From Gemmatimonadales bacterium (lineage in GTDB: Bacteria > Gemmatimonadota > Gemmatimonadetes > Gemmatimonadales > JACORV01): DNA of 64,000 nt. Below are positions 52,080-60,366 of this stretch, in pieces. Both the position numbers and the translations under genes were made by a program. Location of the stretch: assembly GCA_035502185.1 (NCBI GenBank), contig DATJUT010000045.1:1-64000 (forward strand), given 5' to 3'. The notes below the pieces were generated by a model. It did not search any database. It saw nothing but the letters and a program-made list of their open reading frames with translations, and was not told where the DNA came from. Every line of letters begins with the position of its first letter. The stretch's first letter is position 1.

Positions 52080-55058
52080 ATGACCCCTACCCTCAGCCGG
52101 CGCCGGTTTCTCGAGGCCACCGGTGCGTCGGCGCTGATCGGCGCATTCGGGAGCACAGGACACGCAATTACCGGACCACCTCCCGCGCCGGACCGCATCC
52201 GGGTGGCCGTTCTCAACGAGCCCGGCTTCCCCGCGGTGGACGCGCCGGGCGGTGCCGTGAACGAGCTGGCCCGGGCCCTGGGGGGGGCGGAGACGACGTG
52301 GCTGCGGACCCAGGATCTCGCGGAGACCCTCTCGCCCGACCGCTTCGACGTCTTCGTCACGCCGTACGGCAGCGCCTTCCCGCGGGAGATGTGGCACACC
52401 CTGGTCCGCTACCTCGAGGCGGCGGGCCACTGGGTGAACCTGGGCGGCGTTCCGTGCGCGGTGCCGGTCGAGCGCGGCGACGGCGGCGGCTGGCGCGTGC
52501 TGCCCCGCGAGGACACCTATCAGCGCCAGCTGGGCATCGTGCTCGCGTGCGCCGTGCCCGCGTCGGCCGTCCAGGCCTGGCGCGCGAACGACGCGCTGGC
52601 CTGGACCGCGCCGCTCGCGGCCGATGTCGCGGCCGAGCACGTCTGGGAGCCGTACTGGCGCCTCTCCGGCGTAGCCGATACGCCCGGGGAGTCCGGCTCC
52701 GCGGGGGCGCGTGAGGCGACGGTCCAGCCGCTCGTCTCGGGCCTCGACGCCCGGGGGTGCGCCGTGGTCGCGCCCTACCTTCTGGTGAGCCGGCTCGAGG
52801 GCCGGTTCGCGGGCGGACGGTGGATCTTCGCCACGGGGGACGGCCTGGTTCCGGCCGCCGCGATCCGCACCCTCGTGGAGGCGGCCGGCACGCCCCATTG
52901 GGAGCTCGCCGTCTGGCCCTCGTCGGCGTGCCGTCGCGAGGGCGATTCGAGCAGCGTCGCGGTGGCCCTGCGCGGCTTCCCGCGCGGCGCGGCCGCCCGG
53001 CTCAGCGCCACCTGCGCCCTCACGATCTCGGATGCGCGCGGCGAAGTGCAGGACACGGCGGAAGTCACCGTGACCGGCACGGACGCCGAGGCCACCGGAG
53101 CGGCGGCGCTCACCGATCGGCTCGAGCCGGGACTGTACCGCATCGACGCCAGGCTCACGGTCGGCACGCCGCCGGTGGAGCTGCGGCACTCGACGGGCTT
53201 CTGGGTGTGGGACGACGACCTGCTCGGGTCCGGGGCGCCGCTCACGGCGGGACCCCGCGCCTTCGCGCGCGGCGGCGATCCGTATCCGGTCACGGGCACC
53301 ACGTACATGGCCTCGGACGTGCACAGGAAGTTCCTGTTCGAGCCCAACCCGTGGCTGTGGGATCGCGACTTCGACGCGATGAAGAGCGCCGGCGTGAACC
53401 TGGTCCGCACCGGGATCTGGACCGGGTGGAAGCGCCTGATGCCCCGGCTGGGGGAGCTCGACGAGGGCGCGCTCCGCGCGCTCGACGCCTGGCTGCTCAC
53501 GGCCCGCCGCCACGACATGCCGGTCATCTTCACGCTGTTCGCCTTCCTGCCGGAGACGTGGGGTGGCGAGAACCCGTACCTCGATCCGGCGGCCGTCGAC
53601 GCGCAACGCGCGTTCGTCACCGCCCTCGCACGCCGCTACGCGCGGATGCACGAGCTCGCGTGGGACCTCATCAACGAGCCCTCGTTCTGCAACCCGAACC
53701 ACCTGTGGAGCTGCCGGCCGAACTACGACCGCTTCGAGCGGGCGGCGTGGGCGTCCTGGCTCGCGAAGCGCGGGCAGCCGGCGGCCGACCTGCCGCCGCT
53801 CGAGGACTTCGCCGAGGGCGACGCGGCGCCGGACCATCCCACGATGGTGGTCGAGTACCGGCGGTTCGCGCAGGCGATGTTCGCGCGCTGGGTGCGGACG
53901 ATGCGGTCCGCGCTGGCCGCGGCGGGCGCCGGCCGGCAGCTGGTGACGGTGGGCCAGGACGAGGCCGGCACGCGGGACAGCCCCAACAACCTGTTCCTCG
54001 CGTCCGTCCTCGACTTCACCTGCGTGCACACCTGGTGGCTCAACGATGGGCTTGCCTGGGACGAGGTGCTGACGCAGGCGCCGGGCCGGCTGAACCTGGT
54101 GGAGGAGACCGGCGTGATGTTCGCGCAGCATCCGGCCGGGGTCGAGGAGCGCTGGGAGGCGTACGCGCGCGACCTGCTGGAGCGGAAGATGGTCCTGGCC
54201 CTCGGTCCCGGCGGCGCCGGCTTCATCGAGTGGGTATGGAACTCCGACTGCTACATGCCCTCGGACAACGAGGCCGCCATCGGCCTGTTGAGGGCGGACG
54301 GCACCGCCAAGCCGGAGTTGGACGCGCTGCGTGGCGTGGCCGCGTTCGCGGCGGAGGCGGGTCGGCACCTGGTGGGACGGGAGGCGGAGCGCGTGCTGCT
54401 GGTGGTGCCGCACTCCAACATGTTCTCGGCCCGGAACACCGCGACGGACGCGACCAAGCGCGCGGTGCGCGCGATGCTGTACGGATGCCGGATGGGCCTG
54501 ACGGCGGTGTCCGAGTTCGCCGCGTCGGCGGCGCTGCGCGCGCCGGGCCTGGTGCTGGTGCCGGCACCGCGCGTCCTCGCCGCGCCGGCATGGAACGCGC
54601 TTCGCGCCTGGGCCCGGCGCGGCTCAACGGTCCTCGTGACCGGCCCCCTCGAGCAGGCGGAGCGGCTCGGTGCAAAGGCCCGCCCCGCGGCGAAAGGGCC
54701 GAGGGGCGCGGTGCGGATCCGGGCCGGCAAGGGTGCGCTCCTGTGGTGCGCGGAGCCCGTCGAGCTGTCGCCCGACGAGGCGCCGGCCGTCGAGCTGTAT
54801 CGCTGGGCGCTGGCGCAGGCGCGGCTCAGCCCGTCGTTCACGGTCGAGGGCGCCGACGCCGCCACGCTGGTCCACGCGGCGGCCTACCGGGACGCGGTCC
54901 TGTACACCGTCGTGGCGGAACAGTCCGCGGTGAACCTGCGGCTGCGCCACGGCCAATTGCGTACGGCCCTGGAGCTGGCGGTGCCGGCGGGCCGCGCCGC
55001 CCTGCTCCTCGCGGACCGCCTAAGCGGCCGTGCCCTGGCGAGCTACGCCCCGGCCTGA
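52080..55058 (+). CDS. Tat-exported clan GH-A glycoside hydrolase (GH42/GH5-like)
   Basis: 992 residues. A twin-arginine signal (SRRRFLEATGASALIG, residues 6-21) exports it folded. About 30-330 is a mixed region with a gatase-like look and a beta-domain (ISDARGEVQDTAEVTV). The TIM barrel (about 395-690) has the acid/base E533 in LINEPSF and a nucleophile candidate E675/E676 in NLVEETGVM. The region about 770-880 (VLLVVPHSNMFSARN, GLVLVPAPRVLAAPAWNALRAW) resembles the trimerisation domain of GH42 beta-galactosidases. The substrate is not certain. It is probably expressed from a leaderless mRNA. Confidence 0.82.
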   Translation: MTPTLSRRRFLEATGASALIGAFGSTGHAITGPPPAPDRIRVAVLNEPGFPAVDAPGGAVNELARALGGAETTWLRTQDLAETLSPDRFDVFVTPYGSAFPREMWHTLVRYLEAAGHWVNLGGVPCAVPVERGDGGGWRVLPREDTYQRQLGIVLACAVPASAVQAWRANDALAWTAPLAADVAAEHVWEPYWRLSGVADTPGESGSAGAREATVQPLVSGLDARGCAVVAPYLLVSRLEGRFAGGRWIFATGDGLVPAAAIRTLVEAAGTPHWELAVWPSSACRREGDSSSVAVALRGFPRGAAARLSATCALTISDARGEVQDTAEVTVTGTDAEATGAAALTDRLEPGLYRIDARLTVGTPPVELRHSTGFWVWDDDLLGSGAPLTAGPRAFARGGDPYPVTGTTYMASDVHRKFLFEPNPWLWDRDFDAMKSAGVNLVRTGIWTGWKRLMPRLGELDEGALRALDAWLLTARRHDMPVIFTLFAFLPETWGGENPYLDPAAVDAQRAFVTALARRYARMHELAWDLINEPSFCNPNHLWSCRPNYDRFERAAWASWLAKRGQPAADLPPLEDFAEGDAAPDHPTMVVEYRRFAQAMFARWVRTMRSALAAAGAGRQLVTVGQDEAGTRDSPNNLFLASVLDFTCVHTWWLNDGLAWDEVLTQAPGRLNLVEETGVMFAQHPAGVEERWEAYARDLLERKMVLALGPGGAGFIEWVWNSDCYMPSDNEAAIGLLRADGTAKPELDALRGVAAFAAEAGRHLVGREAERVLLVVPHSNMFSARNTATDATKRAVRAMLYGCRMGLTAVSEFAASAALRAPGLVLVPAPRVLAAPAWNALRAWARRGSTVLVTGPLEQAERLGAKARPAAKGPRGAVRIRAGKGALLWCAEPVELSPDEAPAVELYRWALAQARLSPSFTVEGADAATLVHAAAYRDAVLYTVVAEQSAVNLRLRHGQLRTALELAVPAGRAALLLADRLSGRALASYAPA

Positions 55059-55102
55059 TCCCGGCCGGCGTCGCGCGCCGGTGACCCTCGCGGCGCCGCC
55101 GC

Positions 55103-55474
55103 CTAGGGGCCGGCCCGCCGGACGCGGATCGCGGCTTGGCCGTGCCTGGGCGGGCTCCCCGAGCCGAGGGCCTCGGCGCTGACCACGGCAATCCCGACCC
55201 CGACGGCGGTGACGAACCCGGTCGAGTCCACGCGCACCACGTTCACGTTGTTGGACGACCAGGCGTAGCGCACGCCGGTCGCGATCACGTTGCCGCCGGC
55301 GTCGTAGGCGAGCGCACTCAGCCGGTGCGTCGCGCCCACGCGCAGGTTGACGTACGGGGGCGCGACCTGCACCTCGGCGACGGGCTTCTGCGCGAGGCCG
55401 GCGTCGGGCAGCGCCAGCTGCAGTGACGCGGCCAGAAGGGCCGGCGCCAGCGAGAAGTACTTGGTGATTCTCAT
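55103..55474 (-). CDS. Secreted bacterial Ig-like (BIG2) domain protein
   Basis: 123 residues from the ATG at 55474. A signal peptide to about residue 29 (ends GLAQ) precedes one Ig-like domain of the BIG2 type: VNLRVGATHRLSALAYDAGGNVIATGVRYAWSSNNVNVVRVDSTGFVTAVGVGIAVVSAEALG. It is a single-domain exported protein, perhaps an adhesion or scaffolding part. It lies downstream of the TonB-C kinase on the same strand, 76 bases past its stop, and converges on the glycosidase gene. Confidence 0.8.
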   Translation of the reverse strand: MRITKYFSLAPALLAASLQLALPDAGLAQKPVAEVQVAPPYVNLRVGATHRLSALAYDAGGNVIATGVRYAWSSNNVNVVRVDSTGFVTAVGVGIAVVSAEALGSGSPPRHGQAAIRVRRAGP

Positions 55475-55550
55475 GCCGCACACTCCATTCTCGTAACCAC
55501 TCGCCACTCTCCGTCCCGCACCTCCACCGTCCACTCGCTCCCCTTGCCGC

Positions 55551-57701
55551 TCACTGGGCGGGCGAGATCGGCACCTGCGTCCACGCCTCGACGGGCTGCC
55601 CGTTCTTCTGCGCGGGCATGAACTTCAGGTTCTGCGCCGCCGCCAGCGCGGCTGCGCTGAATTCGCTCTCGCTCGAGGTCGCGAGCGGCACCACTCTCTC
55701 GACGGCCCCCGTGGCACCGACCTGGATCCAGAAGGTGGCCGGCGTGGGCGTACCGGGTCCGGTCCACGGGATGGTGGGAGCGGCCATCGGCTGCGGCCGC
55801 GTGTCGAAGCACGCCCGGCTCGGGTTGCCATACGCGTAGTCCCGGCACTGGGAGGGAAGGGCGACGGCGGTGCGCGCCGCCTGGCCGGACCGGATCGCCA
55901 CCGAGACGGTGGTCCACGCGTCGGTCGGCTGTCCGGCCTTCACGGCCGGCACGTAGATCGCCTGCTGCACCGCGGCGAGGGCGAACGAGTTGATGTCGTC
56001 GTGGTTGGAGGGCGTCTTCACGCGCACGTCGGTCGCGTCGCCGCTCCGCGCGACCCGCACCAGGTACGTGGGCACGGTGGGCGGCGGCTCGCCCGGCTGC
56101 GGCACGTCGGTCACCGCCAGCGCGTCCCTCGGGCGCGCCGGCGTGTCGTAGCAGAGGCGACCCTCGTTGAACTCGGGCTGCGTGCACATCGCGGTGGCCA
56201 CCGGCGCCGCGAGCCGGTCCATCACGGCTTGGAGGCTGTCCTCGCTCCCGGAGGTCTCGCCGTGCGCGAGGCGGGTGAGGTTGTGCGTGTCGTACACGTC
56301 CACCGAGAGAAGCAGGCTCTTGCCCGACCCGATGGCGGAGCCGATCACCATCTGGTTGGCTCCCAGGCCGTAGGCGAAGGCGGCGTTGTCGGCCAGCGGC
56401 GCGACGATCTTGCGGTGCTGCTCGGTCCAGCGCCCCACCAGGTCGCGCGTGTCCACGGCCGGCACCGTGTAGCGCGCGGACAGGCGGTCCGCGAGGATCC
56501 TCGGCAGGCTGTTCGCCAGCGAGGAGTCGGCGCCGGAGACGTCGAAGGGCAGGACGGCGATCCTCGGGTCGCTCGAGCGGGCCGAGTCGGCCCGCGCCGC
56601 GGACGCGGCCGTGCGCGACCCGCGGCTCCGCCACAGCAGGGCGGCGCCCAGCGCCACCACCACGACCGCGCCACCGACCGCGGCGACGAGGGGCACGGGC
56701 AGGCCGGGGCGCCGGGCGCCGGGCGCGGCGGCCGCGCAGGCGCGGAGCGCGTCGGCCAGCTCGCCGGCGGTCTGGTAGCGGTTCTCGGGCTTCTTCTCCG
56801 TGCAGCGCGCCACCACCTTGCCGAGCTGCGCATTGACGGCGGGGCGCTTGGTGCGGATCGCGGGCATCGCCTTGGTGAGGTGCTGGATCAGGATGCCCTG
56901 GCTGGAGGTGGCGTCGAACGGCACCTCCCCGGCGAGCATCTCCCACAGCACGATGCCGAGCGAGTAGATGTCGCTGCGCGCGTCCACGTCGGGCGCGCCG
57001 CTCGCCTGCTCGGGACTCATGTAATGCGGCGAGCCGATGATGACGCCGGTGCCGGTGAGCCGCTCGCCGCTGCCCGCGGCGGCCTTGGCGATCCCGAAAT
57101 CGGCCACCAGCACCCGCTGCTTCGGGCCCTGCAGCATCACGTTCTGCGGCTTCACGTCGCGGTGCACCAGCTGGTGCGCGTGCGCCTCGGCCAGGGCGTC
57201 GGCGATCTCGGTGCCGACGCGGAGCACCTCGGCCTCCGGCATCTGCCCTTCGCGCCGGAGCTTCGCGTCCAGCGACTCGCCCTCGACCAGCGGCATCGCG
57301 AAGTAGACCAGGCCCTCGCCTTCGCCCACGAAGAAGATGGGGAGGATGTTGGGGTGGTTGAGCTTCGCGGCCGACTCGGCCTCGCGGACGAACCGCTGCA
57401 CGCTGGCCCGGTTGCCGGTGAACTCCGGGCGCAGGACCTTCACGGCGATCCGGCGCGACAGCTTGCGATCGGTCGCCGCGAAGACGTGCGCGAACCCGCC
57501 CTCGCCCAGCTCGTGCTCGACGAGGAAGTTGGGCCCCAGCGCGCTCTGGAGCTTGCGGGCCAGCTCGTTCTGCTCCAGGAGCTGCGTCTCGTCGCCGGAC
57601 GCGGCCGCCGTGGCGGGCGCGTCGGGGTTCGGCGTGCCGCAGGAGGGGCAGAAGGCGAACGCGGGCGGAATGTCCCGGCCGCACTTGGCGCAGGTGGGCA
57701 T
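55551..57701 (-). CDS. Ser/Thr kinase with N-terminal zinc ribbon and periplasmic TonB-C-like repeats
   Basis: 716 residues. Order: zinc ribbon (CAKCGRDIPPAFAFCPSC, 4-21), kinase (about 60-325; IAVKVLRPEF, HRDVKPQN, DFGIAKA, GSPHYMSPEQ), one transmembrane helix (about 337-356), a periplasmic FlgO/TolB-N-like stretch (DPRIAVLPFDVSGADSS) and two TonB C-terminal-like motifs (VPAVKAGQPTDAWTTVSV and FMPAQKNGQPVEAWTQVPIS). The kinase faces the cytoplasm and the TonB-C-like arm the periplasm. The ATG has no ribosome site; TAGGCT at -12 to -7 suggests a leaderless mRNA. Confidence 0.9.
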   Translation of the reverse strand: MPTCAKCGRDIPPAFAFCPSCGTPNPDAPATAAASGDETQLLEQNELARKLQSALGPNFLVEHELGEGGFAHVFAATDRKLSRRIAVKVLRPEFTGNRASVQRFVREAESAAKLNHPNILPIFFVGEGEGLVYFAMPLVEGESLDAKLRREGQMPEAEVLRVGTEIADALAEAHAHQLVHRDVKPQNVMLQGPKQRVLVADFGIAKAAAGSGERLTGTGVIIGSPHYMSPEQASGAPDVDARSDIYSLGIVLWEMLAGEVPFDATSSQGILIQHLTKAMPAIRTKRPAVNAQLGKVVARCTEKKPENRYQTAGELADALRACAAAAPGARRPGLPVPLVAAVGGAVVVVALGAALLWRSRGSRTAASAARADSARSSDPRIAVLPFDVSGADSSLANSLPRILADRLSARYTVPAVDTRDLVGRWTEQHRKIVAPLADNAAFAYGLGANQMVIGSAIGSGKSLLLSVDVYDTHNLTRLAHGETSGSEDSLQAVMDRLAAPVATAMCTQPEFNEGRLCYDTPARPRDALAVTDVPQPGEPPPTVPTYLVRVARSGDATDVRVKTPSNHDDINSFALAAVQQAIYVPAVKAGQPTDAWTTVSVAIRSGQAARTAVALPSQCRDYAYGNPSRACFDTRPQPMAAPTIPWTGPGTPTPATFWIQVGATGAVERVVPLATSSESEFSAAALAAAQNLKFMPAQKNGQPVEAWTQVPISPAQ

Positions 57702-57746
57702 GGCTCAAGCCTAGCAACCGCCCCGGTCCGGGGCCAGCCCGGAGGC

Positions 57747-57776
57747 TTGCCCGCGTCCGTGAAAGGGCGATACTTA
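57747..57776 (+). promoter_or_regulatory. Promoter candidate for the gene at 57823
   Basis: TTGCCC (57747-57752) and TACTTA (57771-57776) are spaced 18 bases, in the divergent gap before a small basic protein and the enzyme genes beyond it. Confidence 0.45.
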
Positions 57777-57822
57777 AGGCGGTGCCCTTGCCCCATCTCG
57801 AAGTGCCGTCGCGGAGGAGCGC

Positions 57823-58071
57823 GTGAGCGTCGACAGGTCGAGTCCCCCGCCCTCGGAGCGGCGCCGGACCGCGGCCCGGCGTGCGGGGAGCGTCAGGCGG
57901 CGTGAGCCCGAGCGTCGGAAATCCGAGCGCCGGCTGGACATCGTCATGGTCGCCTACCACCGCCGCGTGGGAGGCGAACGCAGGTCGGGCCGCGACCGCC
58001 GGGACGGGCACGAGCGGCGCATGGTGGGCGACCGGCGCCGTCCTGTCGCGGTGAGTGGCGCTCTCCGCTAG
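57823..58071 (+). CDS. Small Arg-rich protein, unknown
   Basis: 82 residues, about one third Arg, with ERR/DRR repeats (RREPERRKSERRLDIVM, GGERRSGRDRRDGHERRMVGDRRR). GTG start preceded by GGAGGAGC and a promoter candidate, and it overlaps the next gene start by 17 bases, so it may be translated. Such Arg/Asp-repeat peptides often flank regulatory domains in larger proteins. No family is recognised, and in GC-rich DNA a chance frame is possible. Confidence 0.45.
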   Translation: MSVDRSSPPPSERRRTAARRAGSVRRREPERRKSERRLDIVMVAYHRRVGGERRSGRDRRDGHERRMVGDRRRPVAVSGALR

Positions 58072-59062
58072 CGTCCTCGCCGGGCGGCTCGCGCACGGTC
58101 TCGTGCCGGCCGTCCCGGTGCCGCACCGCGCCGACGGCGCGTTCGACGCGGCGGCGCAGGAGCGATACGCGGCGTGGATGGCGCGGCAGCGGATCGCCGG
58201 CGTCGCGGTCTGGGCCCACACCGGCCGCGGTCTCCATCTGGCCGAGGAGACCGCGGCCGCGGTGCTTTCGTCCTGGCGCCGCGCCCTGGGGCCGGAGCGG
58301 CTGATCGTGGCCGGAGCGGGCGCGCGCCCGCGCGTCGCGGCCGGGCAGCGGGCCGCCCGCCTCACCCCGCCGGCCGACCCGCTCGGCCTCACGGCGTTCG
58401 TGATCGAGCGGACCGTCGCGATGGCGCGGCAGGCCCGCGACCTCGGCGCCGATGCGATCCTCGCCCTGCCGCCCGCGCTGCTCGCCAACCTCGAGGACCA
58501 CGAGAGCCGGATCGTGGACGTCCACGCCGCGCTCGCCGACGTCGGGCTCCCCGTGCTCGCGTTCTGGCTCTACCCGGCGGCCGGCGGGTGCGCCTACGGC
58601 CCCGAGCTGCTGGAGCGCCTGCTCGCGCTTCCGCACGTCGCCGGCCTCAAGGTTGCGACCCTCGACAGCGTGGTCCGCTTCCAGGAGATCGCCGCGCGCG
58701 TTCCGCCGGGCAAGCTGCTGGTGACGGGCGAGGACCGGTTCCTGGGTTACTCGCTGATGATGGGCGCCGGCTCGGCCCTCATCGGCCTCGGCGCCGCGCG
58801 CACGGCCCTGCCGGCCGGGCTCCTCGAGGCGCACGCGCGGCGCGACCACGAGCGGTTCCTCGACCTCGCCGCGGCGTGCGACCGCCTCGGCGCGGCCGCG
58901 TTCACCGAGCCGGTGGACGGCTACGTGCGCCGGATGCTGTGGCTCCTGGCCCTCGGGAACGTGATCCCGCGCGAGGCCGCCTTCGATCCGTGGGGGCCGA
59001 GCGTCCCGGACTCGCAGCTCGAGGCGCTGGAGCGCGTCGCGCGCGGGCTCCCCGACTCGTGA
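58055..59062 (+). CDS. DapA-family (dihydrodipicolinate synthase-like) aldolase or lyase
   Basis: 335 residues, a TIM barrel of the pyruvate-aldolase family. The Schiff-base lysine is K199 in GLKVATLD, and VAVWAHTGRGLHLAEET matches the usual GTTGE region but altered. The YNxP motif of DapA is YPAAGG here, so the substrate site differs and it is probably not the lysine-pathway enzyme. GTG start inside the preceding small gene. The stop overlaps the next start as GTGA. It is first of three coupled or close enzyme genes. Confidence 0.8.
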   Translation: MALSASVLAGRLAHGLVPAVPVPHRADGAFDAAAQERYAAWMARQRIAGVAVWAHTGRGLHLAEETAAAVLSSWRRALGPERLIVAGAGARPRVAAGQRAARLTPPADPLGLTAFVIERTVAMARQARDLGADAILALPPALLANLEDHESRIVDVHAALADVGLPVLAFWLYPAAGGCAYGPELLERLLALPHVAGLKVATLDSVVRFQEIAARVPPGKLLVTGEDRFLGYSLMMGAGSALIGLGAARTALPAGLLEAHARRDHERFLDLAAACDRLGAAAFTEPVDGYVRRMLWLLALGNVIPREAAFDPWGPSVPDSQLEALERVARGLPDS

Positions 59063-60324
59063 CCTCCCCGGGCGTCGCGAGCCCCATCCAGCTGCCCGAC
59101 CGACCCGTCGTTCCCCGCCCCGTGCACGCGCGGCTGGTGTGGGACTTCGAGCGGTTCAAGGCCGGCCTGCCGGCCGACCTGCCGGCGCACGTCCGCGAGC
59201 ACTACCGGGTGGACCTGTCGGGCCAGTACGCGGGCCGGCGCATCCGCGTCCCGTTCGGCAAGGCGTCCGGCCAGCTCTCGATGACGGCGGCCGAGGTGGA
59301 GGCCGACGCCGCGGCCGGCCTCGGCTTCGTGGTCCTGAAGACGGTGATCGGCGAGGACGCGTCGGGCGCGCGGACGATGGCGCCCTGGGCCGTGAGTGAA
59401 TCGGCGATGCGGGTCGAGCCCCTCGTCTCCCGCTCCGGGCGCGAGGGGTGGACGGTCACCTGGAAGGGCAGGGGCTGGGACCGCTCGTTCGAGGAGTACC
59501 TCGCGCTCTACCGCGACGCGCTCGCCATCGGCGGTCGCGCCGCGATGCCGGTGGCCGCGTCGGTCAAGTGCCATCTTCCCGCGCTCGGCGAGCCCTTCCA
59601 CGAGCCGGAGTACGCCCACACCTTCTCCCGCCTCGCGGCGGTCGCCGGCGAGGACCTGATCGTTGAGAAGGACTTCTCGCCGACCCTGGCGGGCGACGCG
59701 CGCTCCGGCTCGCGCGAGGCGGTGTTGCGGTGGATCGCCGAGGTGCCCGCGCTGATCCGGCGGCAGGCCCCGCTGGCGCTGGGCCTGAAGCTGATGAACG
59801 GGCTGCTGGGCGACGATTTCCAGGTGGAGATGCTGCGCGCCGCGGCCGGCTCGGGCGCGGATTACCTGGTGCTGTTCAACCGGCTCTTCGACCCGGAGCG
59901 CGGCGTCGCCTACGGCGGCTGGGATCTCTCCGAGCGCAACCTCCGCGTGCTGGACGCGTATCGCGCGTCCACGCCGCTGCCGGTCCGCCAGTCCGACCCG
60001 TACGTGGTACGCACCTCGCGGCTGCCGCCGGGCGCGGTGTTCTCGGCCACCGGCAACATCTGCTCGGGGCGCGTGATGGTGGAGTACGCGCTGCGCGGGG
60101 CGATGTCCGGGCAGCTGCACACCTACTTCCAGCTGCCGTTGGCGCAGTACCCGGCGACCGCGGGCAGCCGCTCCGAGCGCGCCCTCCACGCGCTGGTGTT
60201 CGATCCGGAGCAGGGCCTGATCGCCTGGATCGTCTCGCTGGGCGGGGCCGGCCTCCTGCACCCGCGGGACGGCCTGCTGCACTTCGTGGACATCGCCCAT
60301 GGGGCCGCCCGGCAAGCCGCCTGA
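59059..60324 (+). CDS. DHODH-like TIM-barrel protein, function unassigned
   Basis: 421 residues, GTG start overlapping the previous stop. IRVPFGKASGQLSMTAAEVEADAAAGLGFVVLKTVIGEDASG resembles the N-terminal loop and first strand of dihydroorotate/dihydropyrimidine dehydrogenases. Later, GADYLVLFNRLFDPERG and FSATGNICSGRVMVEYALRGA sit where the FMN-phosphate loop would be, but the usual glycine-rich phosphate motif is not clean. It may use another cofactor. Its link with the DapA-like and MenC-like genes points to a shared small-molecule pathway. Confidence 0.6.
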   Translation: MTSPGVASPIQLPDRPVVPRPVHARLVWDFERFKAGLPADLPAHVREHYRVDLSGQYAGRRIRVPFGKASGQLSMTAAEVEADAAAGLGFVVLKTVIGEDASGARTMAPWAVSESAMRVEPLVSRSGREGWTVTWKGRGWDRSFEEYLALYRDALAIGGRAAMPVAASVKCHLPALGEPFHEPEYAHTFSRLAAVAGEDLIVEKDFSPTLAGDARSGSREAVLRWIAEVPALIRRQAPLALGLKLMNGLLGDDFQVEMLRAAAGSGADYLVLFNRLFDPERGVAYGGWDLSERNLRVLDAYRASTPLPVRQSDPYVVRTSRLPPGAVFSATGNICSGRVMVEYALRGAMSGQLHTYFQLPLAQYPATAGSRSERALHALVFDPEQGLIAWIVSLGGAGLLHPRDGLLHFVDIAHGAARQAA

Positions 60325-60366
60325 CGTCGCCGCGGGGCCACGCGGCGCGCGCCGCGGCCGCCGACC

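Noticed and set aside
51405-54413. A roughly 1000-codon minus-strand frame opposite the Tat glycosidase
   Set aside because: Its translation is a His/Arg-rich shadow without domains; the plus strand has a Tat signal and catalytic motifs.
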